64,000 nt of DNA from an uncultured Lachnospiraceae bacterium (GTDB lineage Bacteria; Bacillota; Clostridia; Lachnospirales; Lachnospiraceae). Shown here piece after piece: positions 17,457-26,333 of this stretch. The translations under genes and the position numbers were made by a program. The notes under the pieces were generated by a model. It made no database searches and was not told the origin of the DNA. It saw only the letters and a list, made by a program, of their open reading frames with translations. How positions within the stretch are numbered: the stretch's first letter is position 1; each line of letters begins with the position of its first letter. The stretch lies in the NCBI GenBank assembly GCA_900554205.1, contig USGM01000005.1:4736-68735 (forward strand), written 5' to 3'.

Positions 17457-18326
17457 CTATTTTTTACTTGAAAACTGTGCCTGATAGTTCCTCGGGGATT
17501 GGCCAATCTGTCTTGTGAAGGTTCTGGAAAAATGTGAATAATTGTTAAAGCCGCTCATAAAGCAGGCATCACAGGGAGAATAGCTCTCGCGCAGATATTT
17601 TTGTGCCAGAGCTATTTTTTTTGCAATGATGTATTGCTGGAGCGTGGTTCCGGTTTCCTTCTTAAAAAGGCGGTTGACGTAGGTTGCATTATGGTGGACA
17701 TGCTCGGAGATACTTTGCAGGGATATCTCCCCCGTAAGGTGAGTGTTAATATATTGAAAGGTATCTGTTATCAGCTTTGACAGATGATTCCGGTATTTAG
17801 GCGTTGCCGTGGAGGAGACCAGGCGGTTTGCATATACCAGAAGCTGACACATTAAACTGCTTGACAGCACATCCGAACCAAATTCATTAGAGGAGAGTGA
17901 GTTGTGTAAAGAATTGGCATACTCGCAGTATTTTATTATTTCCCGTTCGCTGAGATGGATAATGTTGGCCATCAGGGCAGGGGTTCGGAAAAAGCATACC
18001 GATAAATCAGTCATGTTTGTGGATAATTCTTTCATAACAGGTTCCCTTACACTGATGACAATTCTTTGATATTCATCAGGAAGGAGCGCAAAGGAACCGT
18101 GAAAGATATATGGCGGGATGAGAATCAGGTCGCCACGCGATAAGAGGTAGCTTTGGTTATCCATAAGAATGTTTAATTGACCATTCAGAATCAATGTCAG
18201 TTCATACCCATCATGATTATGAAAAAAAGAGGTGGAGCCTACGCACATATTTTCACAGCCGTTTTTTATTGCACAGGAAATATCGGCTTCTATTGCCGAA
18301 AACAATTTCTTATAGAGTCGTTCCAT
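17457..18326 (-). CDS. AraC-family regulator of the adjacent sugar importer
   Basis: A 289-residue AraC/XylS regulator. The N-terminal cupin-like sensor contains FFHNHDGYELTLILNGQLNI and YLLSRGDLILIPPYIFHGS (residues 30-90). The C-terminal double HTH runs from about residue 185: ISLQSISEHVHHNATYVNRL, FKKETGTTLQQYIIAKKI and the second helix ACFMSGFNNYSHFSRTFTRQ, ending GQSPRNYQ. It is divergently transcribed from an Lpl-type importer 230 bp away whose promoter carries tandem direct repeats, so it is very probably the local activator, responding to a sugar. Confidence 0.92.
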   Translation of the reverse strand: MERLYKKLFSAIEADISCAIKNGCENMCVGSTSFFHNHDGYELTLILNGQLNILMDNQSYLLSRGDLILIPPYIFHGSFALLPDEYQRIVISVREPVMKELSTNMTDLSVCFFRTPALMANIIHLSEREIIKYCEYANSLHNSLSSNEFGSDVLSSSLMCQLLVYANRLVSSTATPKYRNHLSKLITDTFQYINTHLTGEISLQSISEHVHHNATYVNRLFKKETGTTLQQYIIAKKIALAQKYLRESYSPCDACFMSGFNNYSHFSRTFTRQIGQSPRNYQAQFSSKK

Positions 18327-18429
18327 TGTAATCTCCCTTCGTAGGATATGTTTTTATTTTATTATAAAAATCTGGACTTGACGTTGGATGATTTTACTAA
18401 ATTTCAATTAAATAATTTAGAATATATTA

Positions 18430-18512
18430 ACAATATGCCGAACTATTTGTCAATATATGCAAAAAGAATATCAATATATGCGTTTTTGCTGCGTATACTT
18501 TGGTGCTATGAT
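18430..18512 (+). promoter_or_regulatory. AraC operator half-sites and promoter of the lpl-type operon
   Basis: TCAATATATGC occurs twice, at 18450-18460 and 18471-18481, exactly 21 bp apart, i.e. two helical turns on the same face. A degenerate third copy (CAATATGCC) begins at 18431. They abut a promoter with TTTGCT/TTGCTG around 18485-18491 and TATGAT at 18507-18512. Tandem direct repeats touching the -35 are the classic arrangement for AraC activators. AGGGGG (18545-18550) is the ribosome-binding site of the first gene. Confidence 0.7.
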
Positions 18513-18556
18513 GAATGAGTGGATGAGAAATATGTTTTCAAAACAGGGGGTTGGTT

Positions 18557-19507
18557 ATGAAGAAACAAAATAGTAATAAACAACACAAAACACCTAGAAA
18601 TTTCAGCCGTACATGGAACAAGGTGTGGAATTATAAATGGGTCTACCTGATGCTTGTTCCGGTTATGCTGTATTACATTGTGTTCAAATATATTCCGATG
18701 TATGGTATTACCATTGCGTTTAAGGATTACAACGTTTTTGAGGGAGTACTGAAAAGTCCGTGGTGTGGCTTCAAGGTCTTCGAAAAAATTTTTTCCAATA
18801 AAAATTTCTGGCATGCAATCCGAAATACCTTAATTTTAAATTTTGCGACTCTGGCGGTAAGTTTTCCGCTGACCATTATTGTTTCGCTTATGCTGAATGA
18901 GGTCTTCAGCGTGAAATTCAAAAAGGTTACACAGTCGGTTCTGTATCTGCCGCACTTTGTGTCATGGGTTGTTGTTGTCGGCATTGCCAATAATATGTTC
19001 CAGCAGCAGAGTGGCACTATCAATAATATTCTGGCGGGAATGGGACTGAACCGGATTCCGTTTCTCAGTGACAATGGATGGTGGATATTTACATATATTA
19101 TCTGTAATGTCTGGAAAGAGATCGGCTGGGGAACCATAATTTACCTCGCTGCGCTGACCGGTGTAGATGAAAGCCTCTATGAAGCGGCATATCTTGATGG
19201 AGCGACGAAGTTCCAGCGATTGATTTACATTACCCTGCCGTCTATCAAATCGGTCATTGTCACAATGCTGATTCTCCAGATTTCCAAAATGATGACGATT
19301 GGACTGGATGCACCGCTTCTGTTGGGCAATAGCAAGGTTATGGGGGTTTCCGAGGTTATCAGTACCTATACCTACAGGATTGGTATCGAGAGGGCAAAAT
19401 ACAGTGATTCAACGGCCATCGGTCTGTTCCAGTCGGTAATTAATATTCTTATTCTGTTTCTTGCGGACAAATTTGCCAAGGCCATAGGCGAAGACGGAAT
19501 TATATAA
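18557..19507 (+). CDS. Sugar ABC importer permease, LplB-like
   Basis: A 316-residue MalF-type permease of the LplB/YtcP (aldouronate-like) class. It begins with a basic cytoplasmic N-terminus and WVYLMLVPVMLYYIVFKYIP, typical of LplB. Six membrane helices are apparent. The EAA loop contacting the ATPase reads YEAAYLDGATKFQRLIYITLP. The ATG at 18557 lies 6 nt after AGGGGG. No ATPase gene is in this operon, so it must share an MsmK-type ATPase encoded elsewhere; one candidate is encoded at 56582-57682 in this window. Confidence 0.92.
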   Translation: MKKQNSNKQHKTPRNFSRTWNKVWNYKWVYLMLVPVMLYYIVFKYIPMYGITIAFKDYNVFEGVLKSPWCGFKVFEKIFSNKNFWHAIRNTLILNFATLAVSFPLTIIVSLMLNEVFSVKFKKVTQSVLYLPHFVSWVVVVGIANNMFQQQSGTINNILAGMGLNRIPFLSDNGWWIFTYIICNVWKEIGWGTIIYLAALTGVDESLYEAAYLDGATKFQRLIYITLPSIKSVIVTMLILQISKMMTIGLDAPLLLGNSKVMGVSEVISTYTYRIGIERAKYSDSTAIGLFQSVINILILFLADKFAKAIGEDGII

Positions 19508-19525
19508 AGAAGGAGAGCAAGAGAA

Positions 19526-20404
19526 ATGGGTTTGAAAAAGAAAAGAAAAATTAAATTAGGAACTATTGTGAATTATCTTTTACTTGCTCTTTTGGCATTT
19601 GTATGTCTCTATCCGTTTTTAAATGTGCTGGCTTACTCGGTGAGCGGATATAATGCGGTACTGTCAAACAGGGTGACGGTTTATCCAATTGACTTTACGC
19701 TGGAAGCCTACAGGCAGATACTTGGAAGAACACAGATTTGGATGGCGATGCGTACAACTGTGCTGATTACGCTCGTGGGTACACTGCTCAGTCTGGTATT
19801 GACGGTATTCGCCGCATATGCCCTGTCGCGGCAGGATCTGCCTGGCAGGAAGGTGTTTACAGTCATTATATTATTCACCATGTATTTTGGAGGTGGCATG
19901 ATCCCGACCTTCCTTGTGGTAAAGGGTGTGGGGCTTTATGACATGCTTGGAGCATTGTTTATTCCCCAGTCCATCAATGTATTCAATTTCATTGTCATGC
20001 GGACATTCTTCAGAAATCTGCCGGAAAGTCTGGAGGAGGCAGCGAGAATTGATGGAGCTTCCCATATGCAGTCACTGGTAAAAATTATTCTTCCGCTGTC
20101 GCTGCCTATTTTGGCAACAATCGGATTGTTCTATGCAGTGGGATATTGGAATTCGTATTTCGATGCACTGCTTTACATCCAGAGTCCGGAAAAGTATACC
20201 CTGCAGCTGCGGCTGAGAGGTCTGCTCTTCGGAGAAGAACTGAATAACTCAGGGGCAAATCTGGAAGGCATTGGCACCCAGGTAATGACGCAGTCATTAA
20301 AAATGGCAACGGTAGCGGTATCTACCATACCGATTCTGATCGTTTATCCATGGCTGCAGAAGTATTTTGTAAAGGGTGTTATGATTGGCTCGGTAAAAGG
20401 ATGA
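19526..20404 (+). CDS. Sugar ABC importer permease, LplC/YtcP-like
   Basis: A 292-residue MalG-type permease. Six membrane helices and the EAA motif EEAARIDGASHMQSLVKIILP are present, with TMYFGGGMIPTFLVVKGVGL characteristic of the LplC class and the usual C-terminal ending GVMIGSVKG. It lies 18 bp after LplB with a ribosome-binding site AAGGAGAGC. It pairs with LplB to form the membrane pore. Confidence 0.92.
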   Translation: MGLKKKRKIKLGTIVNYLLLALLAFVCLYPFLNVLAYSVSGYNAVLSNRVTVYPIDFTLEAYRQILGRTQIWMAMRTTVLITLVGTLLSLVLTVFAAYALSRQDLPGRKVFTVIILFTMYFGGGMIPTFLVVKGVGLYDMLGALFIPQSINVFNFIVMRTFFRNLPESLEEAARIDGASHMQSLVKIILPLSLPILATIGLFYAVGYWNSYFDALLYIQSPEKYTLQLRLRGLLFGEELNNSGANLEGIGTQVMTQSLKMATVAVSTIPILIVYPWLQKYFVKGVMIGSVKG

Positions 20405-20468
20405 TGTTGGAACCGAAAAGGTTTAACATAAAAAAACGAATTGAAAAGTAAAAGGGAGGAGACGTAGA

Positions 20469-22100
20469 ATGAAGAAAAAATTATTAACCTGTCTGCTGGC
20501 AATGTCCATGATGTGTACGTGCTTCACAGGCTGCGGAAAGGAACCGGGGTCGTCTGGAAATGTTGAAAGTACACAGGGAAACAGCGGAGCCAGCTCTGCA
20601 GAGGAAAGCAAGTATCAGACCACGTACGGTTCCAAAATGTTCGATGATGTTACCATCACCGTCGAGCTGTTTGACAGAAGCAATGCTCCGGAAGGCTCTA
20701 CTATCACAGACAACCGTTGGACGAGATATGCGAATGAGCAGATGGAGAAGGTTGGTATCCATGTTGAGTTCGTTCCGGTTGGAAGATGGGATGAGGTGAC
20801 AAAGATGCAGACTATGGTTGCATCCCAGACAGCGCCGGACATCACCATTACCTATACATATGCGTATGCCGAGGACTATTTCAATAATGGCGGTACATGG
20901 GATCTGTCCGAGTTTATTGATGGCAGCGATCAGGCACAGAACATGAAAGCATATCTGGGTACTGATGTCATTGATATCGGAAGAAACAGAAATGGCAATT
21001 TATATGGTATTGTAGCTAAGCGTGCAACAACAGCAAAATCGAATCTGTTTATCAGGAAAGACTGGCTGGATAAGCTGAATCTGAAGGAGCCTACCACACC
21101 GGATGAATTATATGACACTCTGTACAAGATGGTGTACGAAAATCCCGATGGTAAGAAGGATGTCATTGGTGCAATGGTTTGGAATGCATGGAATATGAAG
21201 ACTGCGTTCTCTAAGACGGTAAGCGATCCTGTAGAGTTTGCGATTGCCGGAAGCGAGGATGCCATTTCCGAGTACTATGATGAGGGTATGCGCGATTATT
21301 ACAGATTCATGAATAAGATGTATAATAACGGTCTGTTGAATCCGGAATACTACATCATGTCCGAGGATCAGTTCAAGAGCTATATTGTTACAGGAACCAA
21401 TGCATTCATGGAATATGCTGTAAACGGCAGCGTTGACGTTATGAGAGGTTCCCTGCTGAAGACATTACAGGAAAATGTACCCGATGCAGATTTTGTGGCA
21501 CTGGAGCCGCTGAAAAACATTCATGATGGCAAGCAGTATAGTGCAACGTATGCAGCTGGAGGTCTGATTGCATTCTGTCCCAAGACAGCGGATGCGGAAA
21601 AAGTGGAAGCATGTATGACATATCTTGACTGGATGTGTTCTAAGGATGGCGGATTTGTTTTCTATCATGGATTTGAAGGTGAGCATTTTGAATATGACCA
21701 GAATAAGGTTCCTGTTGTAAAGGATGCTGAATACAATGCTCAGGATAAGGACTGGATTCGTGCTGACATTTTCCTTACCGGAAATCAGGGATATTTTGCA
21801 ACAGTAGATGACTTCAATGCATGTACAGCTTTGGAGGCGCCGGGCTACGAGGATCATGTAATCCGAAATTATGAGAATGCCATGATTGGCACCCTGTGTC
21901 ATGATTCTACTTATACTTCACCCTCTACCTCTGAATTAATTACAGATTTGAATCTGGTAAAGGATGAGTATCAGGTTAAATGTATTACCTGTCCGGAAGC
22001 AGACTTTGAGGCAACCTATAGCGAATATATGGCAGCCCTTGAGGATGCAGGTGTGCAGACAGTAATTGCAGAAAGAAAAGAATACTATTCAGGAAACTAA
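20469..22100 (+). CDS. Sugar-binding lipoprotein of the Lpl-type importer
   Basis: A 543-residue extracellular solute-binding protein. The signal peptide has lipobox TGCGK (Cys near residue 19), followed by a Ser/Gly/Glu linker. The body has the family features VTITVELFDRSNAPEGS, GIHVEFVPVGRWDEV, RKDWLDKLNL and a long alpha/beta bilobal length usual for LplA-like proteins (500-560 aa). It captures an oligosaccharide and delivers it to LplB/LplC. Its glycan is unknown; no glycosidase is in the operon. Confidence 0.9.
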   Translation: MKKKLLTCLLAMSMMCTCFTGCGKEPGSSGNVESTQGNSGASSAEESKYQTTYGSKMFDDVTITVELFDRSNAPEGSTITDNRWTRYANEQMEKVGIHVEFVPVGRWDEVTKMQTMVASQTAPDITITYTYAYAEDYFNNGGTWDLSEFIDGSDQAQNMKAYLGTDVIDIGRNRNGNLYGIVAKRATTAKSNLFIRKDWLDKLNLKEPTTPDELYDTLYKMVYENPDGKKDVIGAMVWNAWNMKTAFSKTVSDPVEFAIAGSEDAISEYYDEGMRDYYRFMNKMYNNGLLNPEYYIMSEDQFKSYIVTGTNAFMEYAVNGSVDVMRGSLLKTLQENVPDADFVALEPLKNIHDGKQYSATYAAGGLIAFCPKTADAEKVEACMTYLDWMCSKDGGFVFYHGFEGEHFEYDQNKVPVVKDAEYNAQDKDWIRADIFLTGNQGYFATVDDFNACTALEAPGYEDHVIRNYENAMIGTLCHDSTYTSPSTSELITDLNLVKDEYQVKCITCPEADFEATYSEYMAALEDAGVQTVIAERKEYYSGN

Positions 22101-22106
22101 GTTTTT

Positions 22107-22141
22107 AAGAGCCGTCTTCATGCGAATGAAGGCGGCTCTTT
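22107..22141 (+). terminator. Terminator of the lpl-type operon
   Basis: A 15-bp stem with one wobble pair (AAGAGCCGTCTTCAT with ATGAAGGCGGCTCTT) and a GCGA tetraloop, 6 nt after the stop. The trailing T-run is short, but the preceding run of five T and the strong stem support termination. Confidence 0.8.
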
Positions 22142-22227
22142 CAGGCTGGATACATACTATGCCACGAGAAAATTTGTGTCTTTTGAGAAACAGTGCTTTG
22201 TTGATACTTCTGTCTGGCTATGGCTGA

Positions 22228-22236
22228 TGGTATAAT
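22228..22236 (+). promoter_or_regulatory. Extended -10 promoter of the DNA glycosylase gene
   Basis: TG-G-TATAAT at 22228-22236 with no strong -35. It starts about 50 bp before the ATG. Confidence 0.5.
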
Positions 22237-22279
22237 GGGTATAAATCAGCCGTTAGATAGTGACAGGAGGAGAGTAAAT

Positions 22280-22792
22280 ATGCAGGGGAGAGAGCCTGTG
22301 CTGACACATGTGAAGCATGAATTTGATCCGGTCTTTGACGGGCAGTCGGAGGTTCTGATCCTCGGGACGCTGCCTTCGGTAAAGTCTCGAGAGCAGAAAT
22401 TCTATTACGGGCATCCGTGCAACCGTTTCTGGGAGGTGATCGCCGGACTTTACGGTGAGAGGCGCCCGGAGACGATTGAGGAGAAGAAGGCGCTTTTGCT
22501 GGCGCATCACATTGCGCTGTGGGATGTTATCGCGGAGTGTGACATTGAGGGCTCCAGCGACAGCTCGATCAGGAACGTTGTGCCGACAGACCTGTCAATC
22601 ATTCTGGAGCATGCGCCCGTCCGCCGGATCTTTGCCAACGGGACGAAGGCGTATGAACTGTATCAGAAGTACTCTTACCCGAAGACGGGCATGGAAATCT
22701 GTAAGCTGCCCTCCACCAGTCCCGCCAATGCGGCATTCCGGATGGAAAGGCTGCTGGAAGCATGGGGCGAAATTAAGGTGGAAAAAAGATAA
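22280..22792 (+). CDS. DNA-deoxyinosine glycosylase (UDG superfamily)
   Basis: A 170-residue uracil-DNA-glycosylase-fold protein of the small hypoxanthine-DNA glycosylase class (UDG family 6), which excises deaminated adenine. The N-terminal motif VLILGTLPSVKSREQKFYYG and HPCNRFWEVIAGL are the family hallmark, followed by ALWDVIAECDIEGSSDSSIR and the C-terminal LPSTSPANA motif. The ATG at 22280 follows GGAGGAGAG; an upstream in-frame start at 22220 would lie inside the promoter. It is monocistronic, since a T-box leader follows. Confidence 0.88.
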   Translation: MQGREPVLTHVKHEFDPVFDGQSEVLILGTLPSVKSREQKFYYGHPCNRFWEVIAGLYGERRPETIEEKKALLLAHHIALWDVIAECDIEGSSDSSIRNVVPTDLSIILEHAPVRRIFANGTKAYELYQKYSYPKTGMEICKLPSTSPANAAFRMERLLEAWGEIKVEKR

Positions 22793-22849
22793 ATTTACCA
22801 CTTGACAGCGCTAAACTAAATGTGGTAAATATAAGTAAACCAGTGATGG

Positions 22850-23103
22850 AGAGTAAGTAGTTTCCAGCCGGACCGTTACAGAGAGCTGCAGCAGGTGGAA
22901 TTGCAGCACGGAAGCAGAAATGAATGGGCTCCAGAGGGCGAGCTGAAAGCAGTAAGCAAGCCGGAGAAGATACTCCGTTATCAAGAATCGGCATATGATA
23001 GTATGCGTGAGAGGATACCTGTACAGGTATCAAGCAGGGTGGCACCGCAGGAGCATATCAGACTCTTGTCCCGGCAGTAGTTGTTGGGATAGGAGTCTTT
23101 TTT
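22850..23103 (+). promoter_or_regulatory. T-box riboswitch, tryptophan specific
   Basis: The stretch from about 22880 has the stem I hallmark GAGAGCTGCAGCAGGTGGAA. The specifier is probably TGG (Trp) at 22925-22927, preceded by GAA. The T-box proper, AGCAGGGTGGCACCGCAG, is at 23033-23050 and pairs with uncharged tRNA acceptor ends. A terminator follows: GACTCTTGTCCC pairs with GGGATAGGAGTC (23061-23098) and runs into TTTTTT. Uncharged tRNA-Trp should favour the antiterminator and switch on the trpB-like gene downstream. The 5' boundary is approximate. Confidence 0.9.
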
Positions 23104-23164
23104 GATATCAAAATCCTTATCCCGTGATCAGATTTCATTGCGAGAGCGCAGAAAGGAAAACAGT

Positions 23165-24544
23165 ATGAGCGAAGAAAAGAAGATCCCCTACAAGATTTAT
23201 CTGGATGAGAACGAGATGCCGAAGCAGTGGTATAATGTCCGCGCGGATATGAAAAACAAGCCAGCACCGCTTCTGAATCCCGGAACCTTACAGCCGATGG
23301 GCTATGAAGACCTGCGGCCGGTGTTCTGTGACGAGCTGATCAAGCAGGAGCTGGACAATGACACTCCTTACATTGACATCCCGGCAGAGATTCTTGATTT
23401 TTACAAGATGTATCGTCCGTCTCCACTGGTGCGTGCGTACTGTCTGGAGAAGGCGCTGGGAACACCCGCGAAGATTTATTATAAGTTTGAGGGAAACAAT
23501 ACAAGCGGCAGCCATAAGCTTAATTCGGCGATCGCACAGGCGTATTACGCGAAGAAGCAGGGACTTAAGGGTGTCACAACGGAAACCGGAGCAGGTCAGT
23601 GGGGAACCGCGTTGTCCATGGCATGCGCTTATCTGGGACTGGACTGCAAGGTCTATATGGTAAAGGTCTCCTATGAGCAGAAGCCATTCAGAAGAGAGGT
23701 CATGAGAACCTATGGAGCGGAGGTGACACCGTCCCCGTCCACGACAACAGAGGTTGGCAGGAAGATTCTTGCTGAGCATCCGGGAACGACAGGCAGCCTT
23801 GGCTGCGCAATCTCCGAGGCGGTGGAGGTCGCAACCCATACAGAGGGCTATCGCTATGTGCTCGGAAGCGTGCTGAATCAGGTGTTGCTGCATCAGTCGG
23901 TGATCGGACTGGAGAGCAAGATAGCCCTTGACAAGTATGGCGTGAAGCCGGACATCATCATCGGCTGCGCCGGAGGCGGCTCCAACCTTGGCGGTCTGAT
24001 CTCACCGTTCATGGGCGAAAAGCTCAGAGGAGAGAAGGATTACCGCTTTATCGCCGTGGAACCGGCATCCTGCCCGAGCTTTACCAGAGGAAAGTTCGCA
24101 TACGATTTCTGCGATACCGGAATGGTCTGCCCGCTGGCGAAGATGTACACGCTGGGCAGCGGCTTCATTCCTTCCCCTAACCATGCCGGCGGACTGAGAT
24201 ACCATGGCATGAGCTCCGTACTTTCCCAGCTGTATGCCGACGGGCTGATGGAGGCGGTTGCTGTGGAACAGACAAGTGTGTTCGAGGCAGCCGAGCAGTT
24301 TGCGAGGATCGAAGGTATTCTTCCAGCGCCTGAGAGCAGCCATGCGATCCGCGTTGCAATCGACGAGGCATTGAAGTGCAAGGAGACAGGCGAGGAGAAG
24401 ACGATTCTCTTCGGACTGACCGGCACAGGCTACTTCGATATGGTTGCTTACGAGAAGTACAACAATGGCGAAATGACGGATTACATTCCTACAGATGCCG
24501 ACCTTGCGGTAGGCTTTGCAGGACTTCCCAAGGTGGAGGGCTGA
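23165..24544 (+). CDS. trpB: TrpB-like PLP-dependent tryptophan synthase beta subunit (TrpB2 type)
   Basis: A 459-residue PLP enzyme of the TrpB2 class, longer than standard TrpB (about 400 aa). The Schiff-base Lys is in NNTSGSHKLNSAIAQAY, the catalytic TETGAGQWG motif follows, and the phosphate-binding loop is CAGGGSNLGGL. TrpB2 proteins condense indole and serine to tryptophan, mostly without TrpA. No trpA or other trp gene is adjacent, so it may salvage indole, which is abundant in the gut. The Trp T-box just upstream ties it to tryptophan supply. The ATG at 23165 follows GAAAGGAAAA. Confidence 0.92.
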   Translation: MSEEKKIPYKIYLDENEMPKQWYNVRADMKNKPAPLLNPGTLQPMGYEDLRPVFCDELIKQELDNDTPYIDIPAEILDFYKMYRPSPLVRAYCLEKALGTPAKIYYKFEGNNTSGSHKLNSAIAQAYYAKKQGLKGVTTETGAGQWGTALSMACAYLGLDCKVYMVKVSYEQKPFRREVMRTYGAEVTPSPSTTTEVGRKILAEHPGTTGSLGCAISEAVEVATHTEGYRYVLGSVLNQVLLHQSVIGLESKIALDKYGVKPDIIIGCAGGGSNLGGLISPFMGEKLRGEKDYRFIAVEPASCPSFTRGKFAYDFCDTGMVCPLAKMYTLGSGFIPSPNHAGGLRYHGMSSVLSQLYADGLMEAVAVEQTSVFEAAEQFARIEGILPAPESSHAIRVAIDEALKCKETGEEKTILFGLTGTGYFDMVAYEKYNNGEMTDYIPTDADLAVGFAGLPKVEG

Positions 24545-24576
24545 TTACAGAACCCGGAATTGATATAGACATACAA

Positions 24577-24610
24577 AACCCCGCGGAGCAAATGCCTCGC
24601 GGGGTTCTTT
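24577..24610. terminator. Bidirectional terminator between trpB and the symporter gene
   Basis: AACCCCGCG and CGCGGGGTT form a 9-bp stem with A-rich and T-containing flanks on both sides. It lies between convergent genes and can serve both. Confidence 0.8.
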
Positions 24611-24620
24611 GCGGATTAAC

Positions 24621-26033
24621 TTAGAATTTCTTTGCTCTTGCATCAAGATACTTCTTTGTCTCGGCAACGACAACACCATTCAGGGCGAGTAGCGCAATCA
24701 GGTTCGGGATCGCCATGAGTCCGTTGAAAATATCTGCGATTGTCCATACAGCCTTCACGGTCATGTAGGGTCCGATAAATACGCAGAAGATGTAGAGCCA
24801 GCGGTAAGCCTTGAGCACCTTCGGCTTCTGACCTACAAGGTATTCAAGACATCTCTCGCTGTAGTAGTCCCAGCCGAGAATGGTGGTAAATGCAAAGAAT
24901 ACCAGACAGATCATTAGGATAAAGGAAGCAACGCTGGGGGAGAAGGGAAGTCCCTCCTGGAATGCCTTCGTTGTGACATCCACACCATCCAGACCGATGT
25001 TCCATGTACCGGTAATGACGATTGTAAGACCAGTCATCGTACAGATGATGAGCGTGTCGATGACAGTACCCAGCATGGAGATAAGTCCCTGCTGTGTGGG
25101 GGATTCGGTCTGAGCAGCAGCTGCGGCGATCGGGGCGCTTCCGATACCTGCCTCGTTGGAGAAGATACCGCGGGCGATTCCCTTCTGGGCAGCGACCATG
25201 ACAGCGCCGAGAGCACCGCCTGCGACAGCGCGCATGCCGAATGCACTCTGTACGATGGTTACAATGGCAGAAGGAATGGCGCGGAAGTTGAAGATCAGGA
25301 TCAGCAGGCAGGAAAGAACATAAGTGATTGCCATGAAAGGAACGATTACCTGTGCAACACTCGAGATTCTCTTCAGACCGCCGATAATGACGAGTGCAGT
25401 GCAGATTGTCAGTATAATACCGGAGATGACAATACTCCAGGAGTAATCCATGCCGAACAGCTGGATTGTATGTGCATTCTGCGGGTCGAAGAAGTTATGT
25501 ACAGCGCTGGTGATACCGTTAATCTGCGTGAAGGTTCCGATGCCGAACAGACCTACGCATACGCCTAAGAATGCAAAGATCTTTGCAAGCCATTTCCAGT
25601 TCTTTCCCATTCCGTTTTCAATATAATAGAACGGTCCGCCGATAATGTGTCCGTCCTCCGCCTTGACACGGAATTTCACTGCGAGGAGACACTCGGAGTA
25701 TTTGGTTGCGGTTCCGACCAAAGCTGCGATCCACATCCAGAAAAGTGCGCCGGGACCGCCTGCAACCAACGCTGTCGCAACGCCGACGATGTTACCGGTT
25801 CCGATGGTTGCGGAAAGAGCGGTACAAAGTGCAGCAAAGCTGGAAACCTCACCGTCTTTGCCAGACTTTTCGTTGGCAAGCATATGCTTGATTCCGTGCG
25901 GAAGCTTGGTAATCTGAAGAAATTTCAGACGGACGGTCAGGAAAATTCCTGTTGCCAGAATTAGGATGATCAGGGGAAGTCCCCAGACGAAATCATCCAC
26001 CTTGCCTAAGAAGTTGCTGATAGTATCTAACAT
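24621..26033 (-). CDS. Sodium:alanine/glycine symporter (AgcS family)
   Basis: A 470-residue integral membrane symporter that takes up alanine or glycine with Na+. Family motifs: FVWGLPLIILILATGIFLT at the N-terminus, ALSATIGTGNIVGVATALV, GGPGALFWMWIAALVGTATKY, GGPFYYIENG, FSNEAGIGSAPIAAAAAQTE and FTTILGWDYYSERC, over 10-11 membrane segments. I place the start at 26033; longer in-frame versions run through the glycine riboswitch and the repeat array and are not real. Its glycine riboswitch leader argues for glycine as effector and probably as substrate. Confidence 0.92.
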   Translation of the reverse strand: MLDTISNFLGKVDDFVWGLPLIILILATGIFLTVRLKFLQITKLPHGIKHMLANEKSGKDGEVSSFAALCTALSATIGTGNIVGVATALVAGGPGALFWMWIAALVGTATKYSECLLAVKFRVKAEDGHIIGGPFYYIENGMGKNWKWLAKIFAFLGVCVGLFGIGTFTQINGITSAVHNFFDPQNAHTIQLFGMDYSWSIVISGIILTICTALVIIGGLKRISSVAQVIVPFMAITYVLSCLLILIFNFRAIPSAIVTIVQSAFGMRAVAGGALGAVMVAAQKGIARGIFSNEAGIGSAPIAAAAAQTESPTQQGLISMLGTVIDTLIICTMTGLTIVITGTWNIGLDGVDVTTKAFQEGLPFSPSVASFILMICLVFFAFTTILGWDYYSERCLEYLVGQKPKVLKAYRWLYIFCVFIGPYMTVKAVWTIADIFNGLMAIPNLIALLALNGVVVAETKKYLDARAKKF

Positions 26034-26099
26034 ATTCCCTCTCATTCTGCCGCTTACTGTGGCTGTGTAGTAGATTGATTTCTTCCGAAGAGAATGGGA

Positions 26100-26200
26100 A
26101 CATGCACTTTTCGGTGCTCTGTCCTTTTGCCTGAGAGATAGGCAGTTGTAATAACTGCTGTACACCTTCGGCGCTTCCTGACGGAAGACTCTCCAGAGTA
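26100..26200 (-). promoter_or_regulatory. Glycine riboswitch upstream of the AgcS symporter
   Basis: On the minus strand the stretch reads CTCTGGAGAGTCTTCCG, then GCGCCGAAGGTG and CTCTCAGGCAAAAGGACAGAG, which are the conserved gcvT-type aptamer segments. Only one aptamer is evident, followed by a small GCAC-GTGC hairpin and about 70 nt to the start. A -10 TATAAT lies upstream at 26247-26252 (complement). A single aptamer ahead of AgcS is usually an OFF-type uptake control; here the direction cannot be read from the sequence. Confidence 0.88.
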
Positions 26201-26333
26201 AACCTGTTTGCCGTATTTTATTGACGACAAAACCAGAATAGCACAGATTATACATGTATGCAATATAAAATTTGAGAGTGGAATGCCGGGAACTGAATAA
26301 AACGTGAGCGTCAGAGTGGCGAAGAGCGGAAAC

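Noticed and set aside
22793..23164. Small open frames between the glycosylase and trpB genes
   Set aside because: The stretch is explained by the T-box riboswitch; the frames lack ribosome-binding sites.
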